A stretch of 64,000 bases of DNA. Source: Bacillota bacterium (lineage in GTDB: Bacteria > Bacillota > Clostridia > Peptostreptococcales > Acidaminobacteraceae). Each line of letters opens with the position of its first letter. Positions within the stretch are counted from its first letter, which is position 1. A model generated the notes under the pieces. That model searched no databases. It saw nothing but the letters and a program-made list of their open reading frames with translations, and was not told where the DNA came from. The position numbers and the translations under genes are program-made. Positions 55,653 to 64,000 of this stretch are shown piece by piece. The DNA lies in the NCBI GenBank assembly GCA_020161295.1, contig JAIUOA010000008.1:59957-123956 (forward strand). The letters run 5' to 3'.

Positions 55653-56291
55653 TTATAGATTGTAGTCACTCTTAAACGCATCAATCTCTTCTTCTGATAG
55701 CTCGACACACGCACTGATAATCCCGATTGCTATACCAGCCCTGATCATATTCGTGGCAATTTCTCGTTTCGATTCCATATAACCTTGCTCAACACCTTTT
55801 AAAAAAGCGTCCGTATGATCGACCTGTGTGGTGATGACATCCTCTAAACCTTCAGACGCATCGGCATTATCAGAAGGGCCAGTTGATGCTTCCGCGTCCG
55901 CAGAAGGCTTTCGAAACATGGCACGCGTCGCTGCATTGAACTGTAGCTTTTGAATTTCTCTAACAAGCTTATCTTCCTTTACAGGCTTTACCAAATAACC
56001 CTTTGCGCCTGCCTTGATGGCTTCCATGACATTGGCACGCTGACCTTGGAGTGAGCACATGATGATGTTGGCACCTTCGTCATATTTTTTAATCTGTTTA
56101 ACGGCTTCGATGCCATCCATCCGTGGCATGGATATATCCATAATCACCAAATCGGGTTGAAGTGTCTTATACTTCATGGTAGCTTCCGCACCATCAGATG
56201 CTTCACCGATCACTTCGAAACCATTAGATTCTAATATCCTTCTGATGGTCATCCTCATAAATACGGTGTCATCCACTATCAAAACCTTCAT
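55653..56291 (-). CDS. CheY-type receiver with a C-terminal Rpn-like tail
   Basis: 212 aa; ATG at 56291 follows GGGAGG. Residues 1-120 are a receiver: DDTVFMR acidic pair, phospho-Asp in LVIMDISMPRMDG, Thr/Ser position in IIMCSLQ, Lys in LVKPVKEDKL. After a Ser/Asp-rich linker (about 125-150) the last 55 residues (FLKGVEQGYMESKREIATNM, then IRAGI, ELSEEEI) resemble the tail of Rpn/PD-(D/E)XK transposase-family proteins. Last gene of the chemosensory operon. Role of the tail unknown. Confidence 0.82.
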   Translation of the reverse strand: MKVLIVDDTVFMRMTIRRILESNGFEVIGEASDGAEATMKYKTLQPDLVIMDISMPRMDGIEAVKQIKKYDEGANIIMCSLQGQRANVMEAIKAGAKGYLVKPVKEDKLVREIQKLQFNAATRAMFRKPSADAEASTGPSDNADASEGLEDVITTQVDHTDAFLKGVEQGYMESKREIATNMIRAGIAIGIISACVELSEEEIDAFKSDYNL

Positions 56292-56342
56292 AGGCACCTC
56301 CCAGTCATTGGTAAGAATATCATAACATATTTTTATTATGTT

Positions 56343-58346
56343 TCAAAATCGAATCAATTTACTTAGGTCAATAATCTGTGCTAGACTCCCATTTCCAAGG
56401 ATACTAACCCCTAGAATTTCGTAGATTTCACCTAAAATGGCATTTGCACCGACGAGGTGCTTAATCGACTTGATCACCACCTCTTGTTCTCCCACAACCT
56501 GCGATACCTCGATGGCAATTTTTCGATCCACTGTGCTTGCGACGATGATTTTTCTATGCTTCGACTGAATACCTGATTTAATCTCAAATATGTCCTCTAA
56601 AGAAACGAGAGGAATCATGTCCTCTTCCCATTTGATCATCCGGCTATAAGGCGTCTCATAGCAGATTGATTGATACTCTAGCTGATTTAATCGAATGATT
56701 TCTAAAATTTGCGATGACGGGATACCAAAAATAGTATTTCCCTCACTAATAAGAAGCACATTCATGATTGCCATGGTCAATGGGAGCTTTATCGTGAAGC
56801 ATGTACCCTTTCCAAATATGGTTTGTATATCGATGGCACCGTTAATCATCGTGATGTTCGATTTGACGACATCAAGCCCAACGCCTCTCCCTGATAATTC
56901 CGTGACTTCTGCGGCTGTTGAAAAGCCCGGTTTGAAGATAAACTCCAACCAATCATTTTCTGTTAAATGTTCTGCCTCCTCAACACTTATCAGATTTTGC
57001 GTAAGTGCTTTTACTTTGATTCGGCTAATATCTATACCACCGCCATCATCTGCAATCTCAATCACCACTTGACTGTCTCCCTGTCTGGCAGAAATATTGA
57101 TTTTTCCTTCTTCTGGTTTCCCTAATGCGCGACGCTTTTCAGCAGACTCGATGCCATGGTCGATGGCATTTCTCACCAAATGGGTTAAGGGGTCTGCGAT
57201 TTCTTCGATCATACTACGATCGATGGATTGGTCGCCGCCCATGATTTCAAGTTTGATTTTTTTGCCAGTGTCCTGAGCAATTCCCCTTACCATTCGTGGG
57301 AGTTTATCAAACACGATTGATAAAGGAATTAATCTGGCACTCAATGTGATTTCCTGAAGCTCACTTGCGAGCAAAGCAATGCTATCACAAATATCGTCGA
57401 GGCGCTGTACATTTCGGTCACGCCTATAGGCTGCCTTCAGCTGGCGCGTTATATCCAGCAACGTTTCCTTGTCTAGTGTCAATTCGCCGACAAGGTTGAT
57501 CAAACGGTTCACCTTCTGATTAGATATCCGAACTGAATTGATATCCATTGCCACACTGAGTTTAAAATCTCTGCGAGGTGTCACTTGAGAAACGCTTAAC
57601 TGCCCAAGACTTTCGTCAACCTCATATCCACCACTCAAATCTGCAGGTTCAACTTTATTAACCGCAAGAATGTCAGTCAGCGTAAATATTACAGCTTTGA
57701 TCGCCTCATAATCTGCAATCTCATCGACATAGAGCATGATGCCATCTTTAAAAGCTTCATCCTCTAAAGTTTCAAACTCATTTGGATAAACCGCAATAAC
57801 TTTTGTAATTTCAGCTACAGCACTACAAACCAAAAAGACCTTAACAGCTATCATTTCAAGGTCTTCCTGAAACTTAACGTGTATTTTTTGAGTTCCTTCA
57901 TAGTTAGGAACAACCTCGATACTTGGGCTTACTGGCGCTATCTTTGAATATGCGCTTCTAATGCGATTTTCAAGCGCTTTGAAATCCAGATCATCCAGCA
58001 GTTCCGAGAAATCCCCTGTATGGACCGCTTGATCCAATAGGCGTTTCAATCCGTCGACGCCTTCCAGTATCATTTGAGTAATCTCATGTGTACAAACGAG
58101 CTTGCCGTCCCGAATGACTGTAAACAAACTCTCAAGTTCATGTGCCAGAAGTGCAAGCGCTTTGTATTCCATGGTCACAGCTGAACCCTTGATTGAGTGG
58201 GCCATGCGAAACATGTGATGGATGCTCTCCAAGTCAAATCCGATTTCTTCGATCATCAGGACTTCTGCTTCTATGTTGGCAATCTGAGCTTTTGTCTCTT
58301 CCCAGTACATAAAATGATAAGAATCTTCTAGGTTTAGTTTAACCAT
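56343..58346 (-). CDS. cheA: Chemotaxis histidine kinase CheA
   Basis: 667 aa; ATG at 58346 follows GGAGG. N-terminal Hpt domain with phospho-His in MAHSIKGSAV (about 50), then the P2 region, the dimerisation and ATP-binding domains (LTHLVRNAIDHGIE, ADDGGGID, GRGVGLDVVKSNI), and a C-terminal CheW-like domain (ISEGNTIFGIPSSQILEI). Downstream of cheW (11-bp gap). It phosphorylates the downstream CheY-like protein. Confidence 0.93.
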   Translation of the reverse strand: MVKLNLEDSYHFMYWEETKAQIANIEAEVLMIEEIGFDLESIHHMFRMAHSIKGSAVTMEYKALALLAHELESLFTVIRDGKLVCTHEITQMILEGVDGLKRLLDQAVHTGDFSELLDDLDFKALENRIRSAYSKIAPVSPSIEVVPNYEGTQKIHVKFQEDLEMIAVKVFLVCSAVAEITKVIAVYPNEFETLEDEAFKDGIMLYVDEIADYEAIKAVIFTLTDILAVNKVEPADLSGGYEVDESLGQLSVSQVTPRRDFKLSVAMDINSVRISNQKVNRLINLVGELTLDKETLLDITRQLKAAYRRDRNVQRLDDICDSIALLASELQEITLSARLIPLSIVFDKLPRMVRGIAQDTGKKIKLEIMGGDQSIDRSMIEEIADPLTHLVRNAIDHGIESAEKRRALGKPEEGKINISARQGDSQVVIEIADDGGGIDISRIKVKALTQNLISVEEAEHLTENDWLEFIFKPGFSTAAEVTELSGRGVGLDVVKSNITMINGAIDIQTIFGKGTCFTIKLPLTMAIMNVLLISEGNTIFGIPSSQILEIIRLNQLEYQSICYETPYSRMIKWEEDMIPLVSLEDIFEIKSGIQSKHRKIIVASTVDRKIAIEVSQVVGEQEVVIKSIKHLVGANAILGEIYEILGVSILGNGSLAQIIDLSKLIRF

Positions 58347-58357
58347 TCTGCCTCCAA

Positions 58358-58837
58358 CTATAACCAAGCAGCTAAATCAAGTTGCTTAAAGTACTTGCCT
58401 TCAGCATAAACCAAAGCTGAGCACGCTATATCATCCGTTGGTTGTGTCTTCGATAAATCTACCGAAACCAAACCCAGGACACCTGAAATTAGTACGCCTA
58501 CCTGTATCCCGTTCACATTCACCACGACGATTCGCTTATGCCTTCTTTGATCACTTAAAGTCGTCGCATGGGTTTTCCACATGGCTTCGAAATCTATGAC
58601 GGGAATCACATCCCCGCGCAGGTTGAAAAACCCTAATACGCCTGTTTTAGTCCGAGGAACACTTTGAATCGTCACATCTTTAAAGCGAACAACTTCAGCA
58701 ATCTCTGCACAAGCGATGCAAAATTGCGTTTGGTCGAATTGAAACGCAAGGACACAGTTAGCATCTTCGATATCGGCTTCATCTCTCAGTTCGCCAGATT
58801 GCATTTGTAAAAATTCCCAGTAAGCTTCTTTTTCCAT
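58358..58837 (-). CDS. cheW: Chemotaxis coupling protein CheW
   Basis: 159 aa, typical length. Short domain beginning CVLAFQFDQTQFCIACAEIAEVVRF, with the hallmark GFFNLRGDVIPVIDFEAM. It links the receptor to CheA. It lies 14 bp after the receptor gene. Confidence 0.92.
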   Translation of the reverse strand: MEKEAYWEFLQMQSGELRDEADIEDANCVLAFQFDQTQFCIACAEIAEVVRFKDVTIQSVPRTKTGVLGFFNLRGDVIPVIDFEAMWKTHATTLSDQRRHKRIVVVNVNGIQVGVLISGVLGLVSVDLSKTQPTDDIACSALVYAEGKYFKQLDLAAWL

Positions 58838-58851
58838 TTAAACACCATTCA

Positions 58852-61107
58852 TCACAATTTAAATTTCGACACCAAATCCACTAAATCTTTTGCTTGTTCA
58901 CTGAGCTCTGCAGAAATATCCTTTACACGCTGCCCCATCTCAGACATCTCCATGGTGGTTTGATTCAGTGATTTACTGGTTTCTGTAAGAATTTCACTAT
59001 TAGCAGCCTGAGCTCTACCATTTGATGAAACTTCCTGAGTGATGGCGTTCATGGTTTCTATGGAGACGACAAATTCCTCAATCGTAGACACATTCTCCTG
59101 TGTGGAGGCAGAAACCTGCATCGTATGATCATTCACTTTTTCAGTGGCATGCATGATATTTTGGCTAAACTCAATTTGCTGATCCGTCGCCTCTGTAATT
59201 TGCTTAATCCGTTCAAAGGTATCCAGAATTGCCTCATCAATTTTTATAAATGCGCGCTCTGTTTGAGCCACCATATCTACACCACGGTCCAACTTAGCGG
59301 CACTGGTTTCAGCACTCTTTATCGCCTCTGCAACTGAAAGCTGAATTCTACCGACGATTTTCTCAATATCGCTGGTTGACACCTTTGATTTTTCAGAAAG
59401 GCGCCCGATGGCATTTGCAACCACGGAAAATCCACGTCCATGCTCTCCAGCACGTGCCGCTTCAATCGATGCATTAAGCGATAACAGGCTCGTCTGCTCT
59501 GTGATGTCTTCAATCACCTCGATAATTTCACCGATCTGCTCCGCTGAGTTACCCAACTCGGCGATAATGGTTGTCAGTGCCGTCATGGCACGCTGGACAT
59601 CATCCATCTCATAAATCGTCTTTCCGATAACCGCGCGTCCCTCATAGGCGATATCACAAGCTGTCACGCCTTGCTCATTAGCCGATTTAACATTTTCGCC
59701 GATCATGGCGATAGAAGACTCAAATGCTTTTAGAGACATAACCACATCGTTCACAGCCTCTGCTGTGTCCACCATATTCTGTGCCACATCTGCAGAAGAA
59801 GCGCTAAAATCCTGCATTCCAGTTGTAAACTGATTAATTTTCTCAGCAATTCTCGTCATGCGTTCAGTCACTTCACCGATAGAAGCGCTCATTTCTCCGA
59901 TCGAGCGGGTCAGCTCCTGCATTGAGGTTGCTTGCCACTGTGCATTTTCACTGGATGCTTCCGCTACATCGCTCACCTGACCAGAGGTTCCCCTTAAACG
60001 CGTTGCCGTGACGAGCACTTGAATCAGCATGTCACGCTGACCTTGAATCATATTATTAAAACTGGTAAACAATGCACCAATCTCATCCTTGCGCTGCGAT
60101 AACGCATCGTTTCGCACGGTCATGTTACCGCTTTCAGCACTTGACATCAAGCCCATCAAGCTCTGAATCGGTTTGACGATAATCAGACGACTATAGAGCA
60201 CGAGTAGTGCGACGACAGCAATTCCCCAAATGGCTACGACGATAAAAATGCGAATCATCAGGAATAAAAGCGACTCCATCTGAGTAAACAGGTCCGTATC
60301 TGGAACAATACCGACGAGCTTCCAACCAGTGGTTTTATTCGTCACGAAGCTCACCGTGACCTCTTCACCATTATACAGCTCCTTAAACGAATCATGATCA
60401 CTGCTTAAAACGCGCTCAGACCATTTGAATTGGTTAAATACCTCAATTTCATCCGGTGCAGCGATTAAATCGCCATGGTTCGATACAAGAATTAGAAAGC
60501 CATTTTCACTAATTTTTTCTAAAGACATAAATGCCATCATTTCGCTTAATTTCACATCAATGGCTAAAACGCCGATGCTATTTCCCTGATGATCATAAAC
60601 CTGTTTCGCTAAGCTGAATATCGTTTCACCAGATACGGCATCTAGATAAGGTCGTGTCCACACAACACCATCACTGGCCATTGCATCCTGATACCACGGC
60701 CGTTCTCTTGGATCGTAACCATCCGGTAGCGTGTTTTCAGGCACGATAAACATTTCCCCTTTTGTTGTGCCAATATAAACGGATGCCACTTCTGGATAAC
60801 CCAAAAGTGCACTAGACCATTCAGCCACATAGGAGGCTTTTAACGCTTCATCTTCAAAAATTTGTGCCAGGTCAGTTTCATCTGTCCAAATTTCTAAGTA
60901 AAATTGAAGGTCGCTGTTCACTTTATCTAGAAAATAGGCATCGAAATTACGAACGTTATTCCAGTTAGCTTCGCGCAGCTTTTCCTGTACCAAATCGCTT
61001 CCGCTTTTAAACAATCGGTAACCCATCATTACCAACGGAATGACTATAAATAAAATACACCCGATGAGAATTTTTTTTGATAACCCCATTTTTATTTTCC
61101 CCGGCAT
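58852..61107 (-). CDS. Methyl-accepting chemotaxis protein with Cache sensor
   Basis: 751 aa. ATG at 61107 with AGGGGG six bases upstream. TM1 about 8-30; a dCache sensor about 35-270 ([26 protein letters not shown]); TM2 about 282-308; HAMP; then a long methyl-accepting domain with the hairpin signature [16 protein letters not shown]. The Cache domain senses an external small molecule, probably an amino or organic acid; the ligand is unknown. It is 10 bp after the MATE gene. Confidence 0.92.
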   Translation of the reverse strand: MPGKIKMGLSKKILIGCILFIVIPLVMMGYRLFKSGSDLVQEKLREANWNNVRNFDAYFLDKVNSDLQFYLEIWTDETDLAQIFEDEALKASYVAEWSSALLGYPEVASVYIGTTKGEMFIVPENTLPDGYDPRERPWYQDAMASDGVVWTRPYLDAVSGETIFSLAKQVYDHQGNSIGVLAIDVKLSEMMAFMSLEKISENGFLILVSNHGDLIAAPDEIEVFNQFKWSERVLSSDHDSFKELYNGEEVTVSFVTNKTTGWKLVGIVPDTDLFTQMESLLFLMIRIFIVVAIWGIAVVALLVLYSRLIIVKPIQSLMGLMSSAESGNMTVRNDALSQRKDEIGALFTSFNNMIQGQRDMLIQVLVTATRLRGTSGQVSDVAEASSENAQWQATSMQELTRSIGEMSASIGEVTERMTRIAEKINQFTTGMQDFSASSADVAQNMVDTAEAVNDVVMSLKAFESSIAMIGENVKSANEQGVTACDIAYEGRAVIGKTIYEMDDVQRAMTALTTIIAELGNSAEQIGEIIEVIEDITEQTSLLSLNASIEAARAGEHGRGFSVVANAIGRLSEKSKVSTSDIEKIVGRIQLSVAEAIKSAETSAAKLDRGVDMVAQTERAFIKIDEAILDTFERIKQITEATDQQIEFSQNIMHATEKVNDHTMQVSASTQENVSTIEEFVVSIETMNAITQEVSSNGRAQAANSEILTETSKSLNQTTMEMSEMGQRVKDISAELSEQAKDLVDLVSKFKL

Positions 61108-61117
61108 CAAAGTCCCC

Positions 61118-62479
61118 CTATATCAATTCTAATCGTCTCTCGAGCTGCTTCATCTCAAAACGGACAAATGTCAAACCAATCAGTACACCAACCCACACTG
61201 ATATTACGATACCCCACCATATACCATGAATGCCAAACCCTAAAACTTCACCTAGTAACGTAAACAATACTAGAGGAAGAATCAGTTGACGAAACATTCC
61301 GATCCAAATCGCATACTTGGGGCGTTTGATGGCTTGCAGAAAAGCAATGCTTATGTTAAGAATGGCATAACCTATTAATGCTAAAAATTCGATTCTAAGA
61401 TATCCCGCTCCAGATGCCACCACATCCGGATTACCATTGAATGCATCCACTAAAACAGGTGCCAACACATAGACGAAAACCATTCCCAGTGCCATGAGCA
61501 TCACACCAAAGCCCATGGTGGTTCTGTAAATCAATCGAATTCTTTCGATGTTTTTAGCGCCGAAATTTTGCCCCACCAAAGTCATCGTCGCCGTATTTAA
61601 TCCTAAAGTCAACAACAACACCAGCTGTTCGATGCGAATCGCGACACCATATCCTGCAACACTGGCATCATCGCCATGACGATAAATGAAATAATTGATA
61701 ATGAAAATCCCCAGTGCTGTTGTCAGCATGTTTAATGTCGCCGGAATTCCCTGAGCCAAAATTTCCCTTTGCTTATAGAGTGTCCAGCGTTCCATAATGA
61801 TGCGTCTGATGGACACCTTAAATATCTTATGACAGCGTTGTGCAAGATAGACCGTACCACCCGCTTGAACGAGAACTGTCGCAAGTGCAACTCCTGCTGT
61901 TCCCATCTCCGGCAATCCAAACCAACCAAATATGAAAAGGGGATCTAAGATCAAATTTGCGAAAAATCCGGTGACTAAAAAGTTTCGATTTGGCTTAGTC
62001 ATACCACGAGACGATAAGATACCACCAAAAGCGGCATTTAATAAATAAAAAGGCGCCCCAAAATATAAGGTTCTTAAATAATCGGTTCCATAAGACAGCG
62101 CACTACCAGTAGCTCCTAATGCCATTAGCAAAACCGGCGTCAAGAAAAATCCGAACACTACTGTACCGATTCCCACTTGAGTTGCCAGACGTATCCCAGA
62201 ATAGGTCAAGGCTTCCACTTCATCCTGACGTTTCGATCCCTGAGCTATCGCGATTAATGCCGATATCCCCGATCCCATCCCCGATGAAAGTGCCAACATG
62301 ATGAAGAAAACAGAAAATGACACAGACATCCCTGCCAGCGGTGCTGTTCCCAGCTGCCCAGCAAAGTAAGTATCCGCAACATTGAACATGGTATTAAAAA
62401 ACATGCCCACACTCATGGGCAGTGCAATGCTTAATATTTGCTTCCTTAAATTTCCGCTGGTAAAGTCGCCTACGGCCAT
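61118..62479 (-). CDS. MATE-family efflux transporter
   Basis: 453 aa, twelve membrane segments (two MATE halves): [23 protein letters not shown] (in part) near the start and [18 protein letters not shown] in the second half. NorM/DinF-type exporters use Na+ or H+. GAGGATC precedes the ATG. It is the first gene of the MCP-CheW-CheA-CheY operon, so it may be regulated with motility. Confidence 0.9.
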   Translation of the reverse strand: MAVGDFTSGNLRKQILSIALPMSVGMFFNTMFNVADTYFAGQLGTAPLAGMSVSFSVFFIMLALSSGMGSGISALIAIAQGSKRQDEVEALTYSGIRLATQVGIGTVVFGFFLTPVLLMALGATGSALSYGTDYLRTLYFGAPFYLLNAAFGGILSSRGMTKPNRNFLVTGFFANLILDPLFIFGWFGLPEMGTAGVALATVLVQAGGTVYLAQRCHKIFKVSIRRIIMERWTLYKQREILAQGIPATLNMLTTALGIFIINYFIYRHGDDASVAGYGVAIRIEQLVLLLTLGLNTATMTLVGQNFGAKNIERIRLIYRTTMGFGVMLMALGMVFVYVLAPVLVDAFNGNPDVVASGAGYLRIEFLALIGYAILNISIAFLQAIKRPKYAIWIGMFRQLILPLVLFTLLGEVLGFGIHGIWWGIVISVWVGVLIGLTFVRFEMKQLERRLELI

Positions 62480-62507
62480 ATTGATCCTCGCATCCTCATA
62501 ATGAAGT

Positions 62508-62533
62508 ATATCTACCCGCTTTTATAAAGATTA
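62508..62533 (-). promoter_or_regulatory. Possible sigma-D (sigma-28) promoter of the chemosensory operon
   Basis: On the minus strand TAAT (62533-62530), 14-bp spacer, GTAGATAT (62515-62508), compared with the Bacillus sigma-D consensus TAAA-N14-16-GCCGATAT. A sigma-A -10 TATACT also overlaps. Weak match, reported because the operon is chemotactic. Confidence 0.35.
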
Positions 62534-62549
62534 CCACATCTTACCCCCA

Positions 62550-62582
62550 TAAAAAAAGAAAAATCCACCAAAATGGTGGATT
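62550..62582 (-). terminator. Terminator after the 43-aa peptide gene
   Basis: On the minus strand AATCCACCA / TGGTGGATT (stem arms 62582-62574 and 62570-62562) and a T-run of 12 of 13. About 70 bp after the peptide stop. Confidence 0.85.
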
Positions 62583-62653
62583 AATCTGCTGTCCTGATCA
62601 TAATAATTTTATCTTGGAATGACATAGGAAGGTTGGATATACCTATATAATTA

Positions 62654-62785
62654 TTATTTATCAAGAACATTAATATGGATTTTTGGATAATTAACATCAT
62701 CATCCCCAGCGAAAACAACGACTGATGTAGTTGTTAACGTGATTGCTACGAGCGTAAGGATAAGTAATTTTTTTAAAGTTTTCAT
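62654..62785 (-). CDS. 43-aa secreted peptide precursor, candidate pheromone
   Basis: Begins MKTLKKLL, has a hydrophobic core (LILTLVAITLTTTSVVV) and a likely signal-peptidase site after VFA, leaving GDDDVNYPKIHINVLDK (17 residues, acidic at first then hydrophobic). AGGGGG precedes the ATG by a usual distance. It is divergent from, and 94 bp from, an HTH-TPR regulator, has its own terminator and is too short for ordinary gene calls. This arrangement matches peptide pheromone precursors of RRNPP systems. Its processing and activity are inferred. Confidence 0.72.
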   Translation of the reverse strand: MKTLKKLLILTLVAITLTTTSVVVFAGDDDVNYPKIHINVLDK

Positions 62786-62845
62786 ATGTTTGCCCCCTTA
62801 TTCTATTTATTATATTTTAATGATATAATACAATCATAATAAGAT

Positions 62846-62867
62846 AAACCCGTATTGTTACGGGTTT
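62846..62867. promoter_or_regulatory. Perfect 9-bp inverted repeat before the RRNPP-like gene
   Basis: AAACCCGTA-TTGT-TACGGGTTT (62846-62867) lies between the divergent peptide and regulator genes, just upstream of the regulator's GAGG ribosome binding site. It could be the regulator's operator or a 5' UTR hairpin. No T-run follows, so it is not a terminator. Confidence 0.65.
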
Positions 62868-62879
62868 AGTGAGGTTAAT

Positions 62880-63830
62880 ATGCTAAGCAGTTACGATTTA
62901 ACTGGATTTGCTAAAAAATTACGAACTATTCGAAAGTCCTTGGGGTATTCCCAGACGGACGTTTCATTTCATACAGGCATAAACAGTGACACTTTAAGAC
63001 GTTTAGAGAACGGATTATCGATTCCGCGATACGACACGTTAGAAGTGTTATCCCTTTTTTATAAAGAAAATTTGGCATTATTGCTTGATTCTTATAAAAT
63101 TTCATCTCACCTTTCATATTTCTACGACTTAATCGATTACAATATGGTAAATGAGAACTATCAAGCTTTAACAAAAACAATTTCTGATTTTGACATTTTC
63201 ATAAATAATAACACCGTCAACTTAGTTGATCACAGAGAAATAGATCAATTAAAGCTATTTTTCGAAGCTCTTGCAATGAGTTATTCTAATGATCCATTAA
63301 AAGATGAAAAAGCCATTGTCGGACTGCTAAATGCATTACAGATAACCATACCAAATTTCCAATTAGAAAAATGGGAAAACTTCAAATTTAACTTTTTCGA
63401 ACTCCGAATTCTATTTACGATTGCTTCTATAGAGGGGGGAAATAAAAACTGTAAGATTAGCAACGACATCATATTAAACATGATGAATTATCTCGACTTT
63501 TCGCCTCTATCTAAGTTTACAGAGAAAATGCTTATCGTTAAGTCATTTTGTATCGTATCCTATAATTTTCACCGTCTCGACGAGCACGATCAAGCGCTGG
63601 AATATGCCGAAAAGGGCTTGAAGTATTGCTTTGAACAGTCAATATTAGCCTATATCCATTTATTACTCTTTAGAAAAGGGGTCGCTCTTTACAACTTAAA
63701 TGATTCTACCTTTACAAAGTATATTGAACAATCAATACAACTACTGTTGATGCAGGAGCGTTATCAAATTGCAGACAGTTATTCGACGCATCTTGAAAGA
63801 TTAAAATCGGAGTTCAAAGACAAAAAATAA
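62880..63830 (+). CDS. HTH-TPR regulator, RRNPP-like
   Basis: 316 aa. Residues about 10-62 are a Cro/CI-type HTH (FAKKLRTIRKSLGYSQTDVS, then GINSDTLRRLENGLS). Residues about 75-310 are all-helical with TPR-like spacing (DEHDQALEYAEKGLKYCF, DSYSTHLERLK), the layout of Rgg/PlcR/NprR-type (RRNPP) peptide-sensing regulators. GAGG lies before the ATG. The divergent 43-aa secreted peptide and the 9-bp dyad complete a quorum-sensing-type module. Peptide binding is inferred. Confidence 0.8.
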   Translation: MLSSYDLTGFAKKLRTIRKSLGYSQTDVSFHTGINSDTLRRLENGLSIPRYDTLEVLSLFYKENLALLLDSYKISSHLSYFYDLIDYNMVNENYQALTKTISDFDIFINNNTVNLVDHREIDQLKLFFEALAMSYSNDPLKDEKAIVGLLNALQITIPNFQLEKWENFKFNFFELRILFTIASIEGGNKNCKISNDIILNMMNYLDFSPLSKFTEKMLIVKSFCIVSYNFHRLDEHDQALEYAEKGLKYCFEQSILAYIHLLLFRKGVALYNLNDSTFTKYIEQSIQLLLMQERYQIADSYSTHLERLKSEFKDKK

Positions 63831-63857
63831 CAGGAGACTATTTCAGTTTCCTGTTTT
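63829..63857 (+). terminator. Terminator after the RRNPP-like gene
   Basis: AACAGGA...TCCTGTT with an inner ACT/AGT pair (arms 63829-63835 and 63849-63855) followed by TTTT. Confidence 0.75.
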
Positions 63858-63910
63858 CATGTGTTTTGCTATTTAGGGCTTACTGAACGAAGTTAAAACC
63901 ATTGAAAATA

Positions 63911-63939
63911 CTGACTTGGAGACGCTTTTTTGATATAAT
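63911..63939 (+). promoter_or_regulatory. Promoter of a gene at the right edge
   Basis: CTGACT (63911-63916), 17-bp spacer, TATAAT (63934-63939). Confidence 0.6.
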
Positions 63940-63941
63940 AA

Positions 63942-63981
63942 ATGCAAGGATTTTAACATTTCTTCCACAAAAACCTTGCAT
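63942..63981 (+). promoter_or_regulatory. Long hairpin in the 5' UTR of the edge gene
   Basis: ATGCAAGG (63942-63949) and CCTTGCAT (63974-63981) form a perfect 8-bp stem with a 24-nt loop, at the very start of the transcript and just before the ribosome binding site GGAGG (63984-63988). Confidence 0.55.
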
Positions 63982-63994
63982 ATGGAGGCGCCTC

Positions 63995-64000
63995 ATGTAT
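63995..64000 (+). CDS. Start of a gene cut by the window edge
   Basis: ATG at 63995, seven bases after GGAGG. Only two codons are visible, so no product can be named. The ribosome binding site sits in a 10-bp palindrome, GAGGCGCCTC (63985-63994). Confidence 0.55.

Noticed and set aside
55653..55840. Mobile element suggested by the Rpn-like tail
   Set aside because: Only a tail, no nuclease domain or terminal repeats, and the operon is intact.
1..64000. CRISPR arrays, rRNA, tRNA, insertion sequences, phage genes
   Set aside because: I saw no regular repeats, no cloverleaf or rRNA-like stretches and no transposase or integrase motifs in the reading; a tRNA scan would be decisive.

Overview
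The window looks like the chromosome of an anaerobic, motile, amino-acid-using member of the Clostridia (Firmicutes). Supporting signs are strong AGGAGG-type ribosome binding sites, frequent GTG/TTG starts, two T-box riboswitches, tryptophanase, a flavodiiron protein beside a Ric/YtfE-type repair protein, AzlCD, a YhaNO pair and an HMA-SafE-cupredoxin protein. A Fusibacter- or Acidaminobacter-like host would fit, but the genus cannot be fixed from this sequence alone. I see no rRNA, tRNA, CRISPR array, insertion sequence or prophage gene.

Layout. 1-2.5 kb: end of a VOC protein, a MerR-GGDEF fusion with a MerR-type promoter, and a PfkB (PsuK-like) kinase. 2.5-8.3 kb: a secreted beta-propeller protein and a YhaN/YhaO ATPase-phosphoesterase pair. 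8.4-17 kb: four cyclic-di-GMP proteins (PAS-GGDEF, GGDEF with a decayed EAL, Cache-PAS-GGDEF, GAF-HD-GYP), a predicted C-rich small RNA, an ArAE-type exporter half and a YeiH-type exporter. 17-21.7 kb: tryptophanase, an NSS transporter and its 38-aa MetS subunit, with a divergent YheO-type regulator. 21.6-24.4 kb: an NO/O2 defence module (Ric, FprA) divergent from an Fnr/HcpR-like regulator, sharing a TGTGA-N6-TCACA site. 24.5-33.6 kb: an EAL protein, pirin, a GNAT, and a four-gene operon (FNT channel, endonuclease IV, DEAD helicase, topoisomerase III). 33.6-40 kb: azlCD, a two-component system linked to an HMA-SafE-cupredoxin protein, a GNAT and an MFS pump. 40-46 kb: argG-argH and an amino-acid ABC importer under an arginine T-box, preceded by a second T-box (apparent Ile specifier) that controls a 55-aa protein. 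46-49 kb: a membrane GGDEF-EAL protein coupled to a 31-aa membrane peptide, and an HD protein. 49-52 kb: three lipoproteins. 52-55.6 kb: an MBL protein and a phosphoesterase-GNAT-PHP operon. 55.6-62.5 kb: a MATE-MCP-CheW-CheA-CheY chemosensory operon. 62.6-63.8 kb: a divergent pair of a 43-aa secreted-peptide gene and an HTH-TPR (RRNPP-like) regulator. A further gene starts at the right edge.

Main themes are dense cyclic-di-GMP signalling (seven proteins in 48 kb), arginine supply under tRNA control, tryptophan catabolism and nitrosative-stress defence. The most promising undescribed items are the peptide/RRNPP pair (62654-63830), the T-box-controlled 55-aa ORF (45574-46110), the C-rich sRNA candidate (about 9565-9687) and the MerR-GGDEF one-component regulator. 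Coordinates use starts chosen by ribosome binding site where these differ from the longest ORF.
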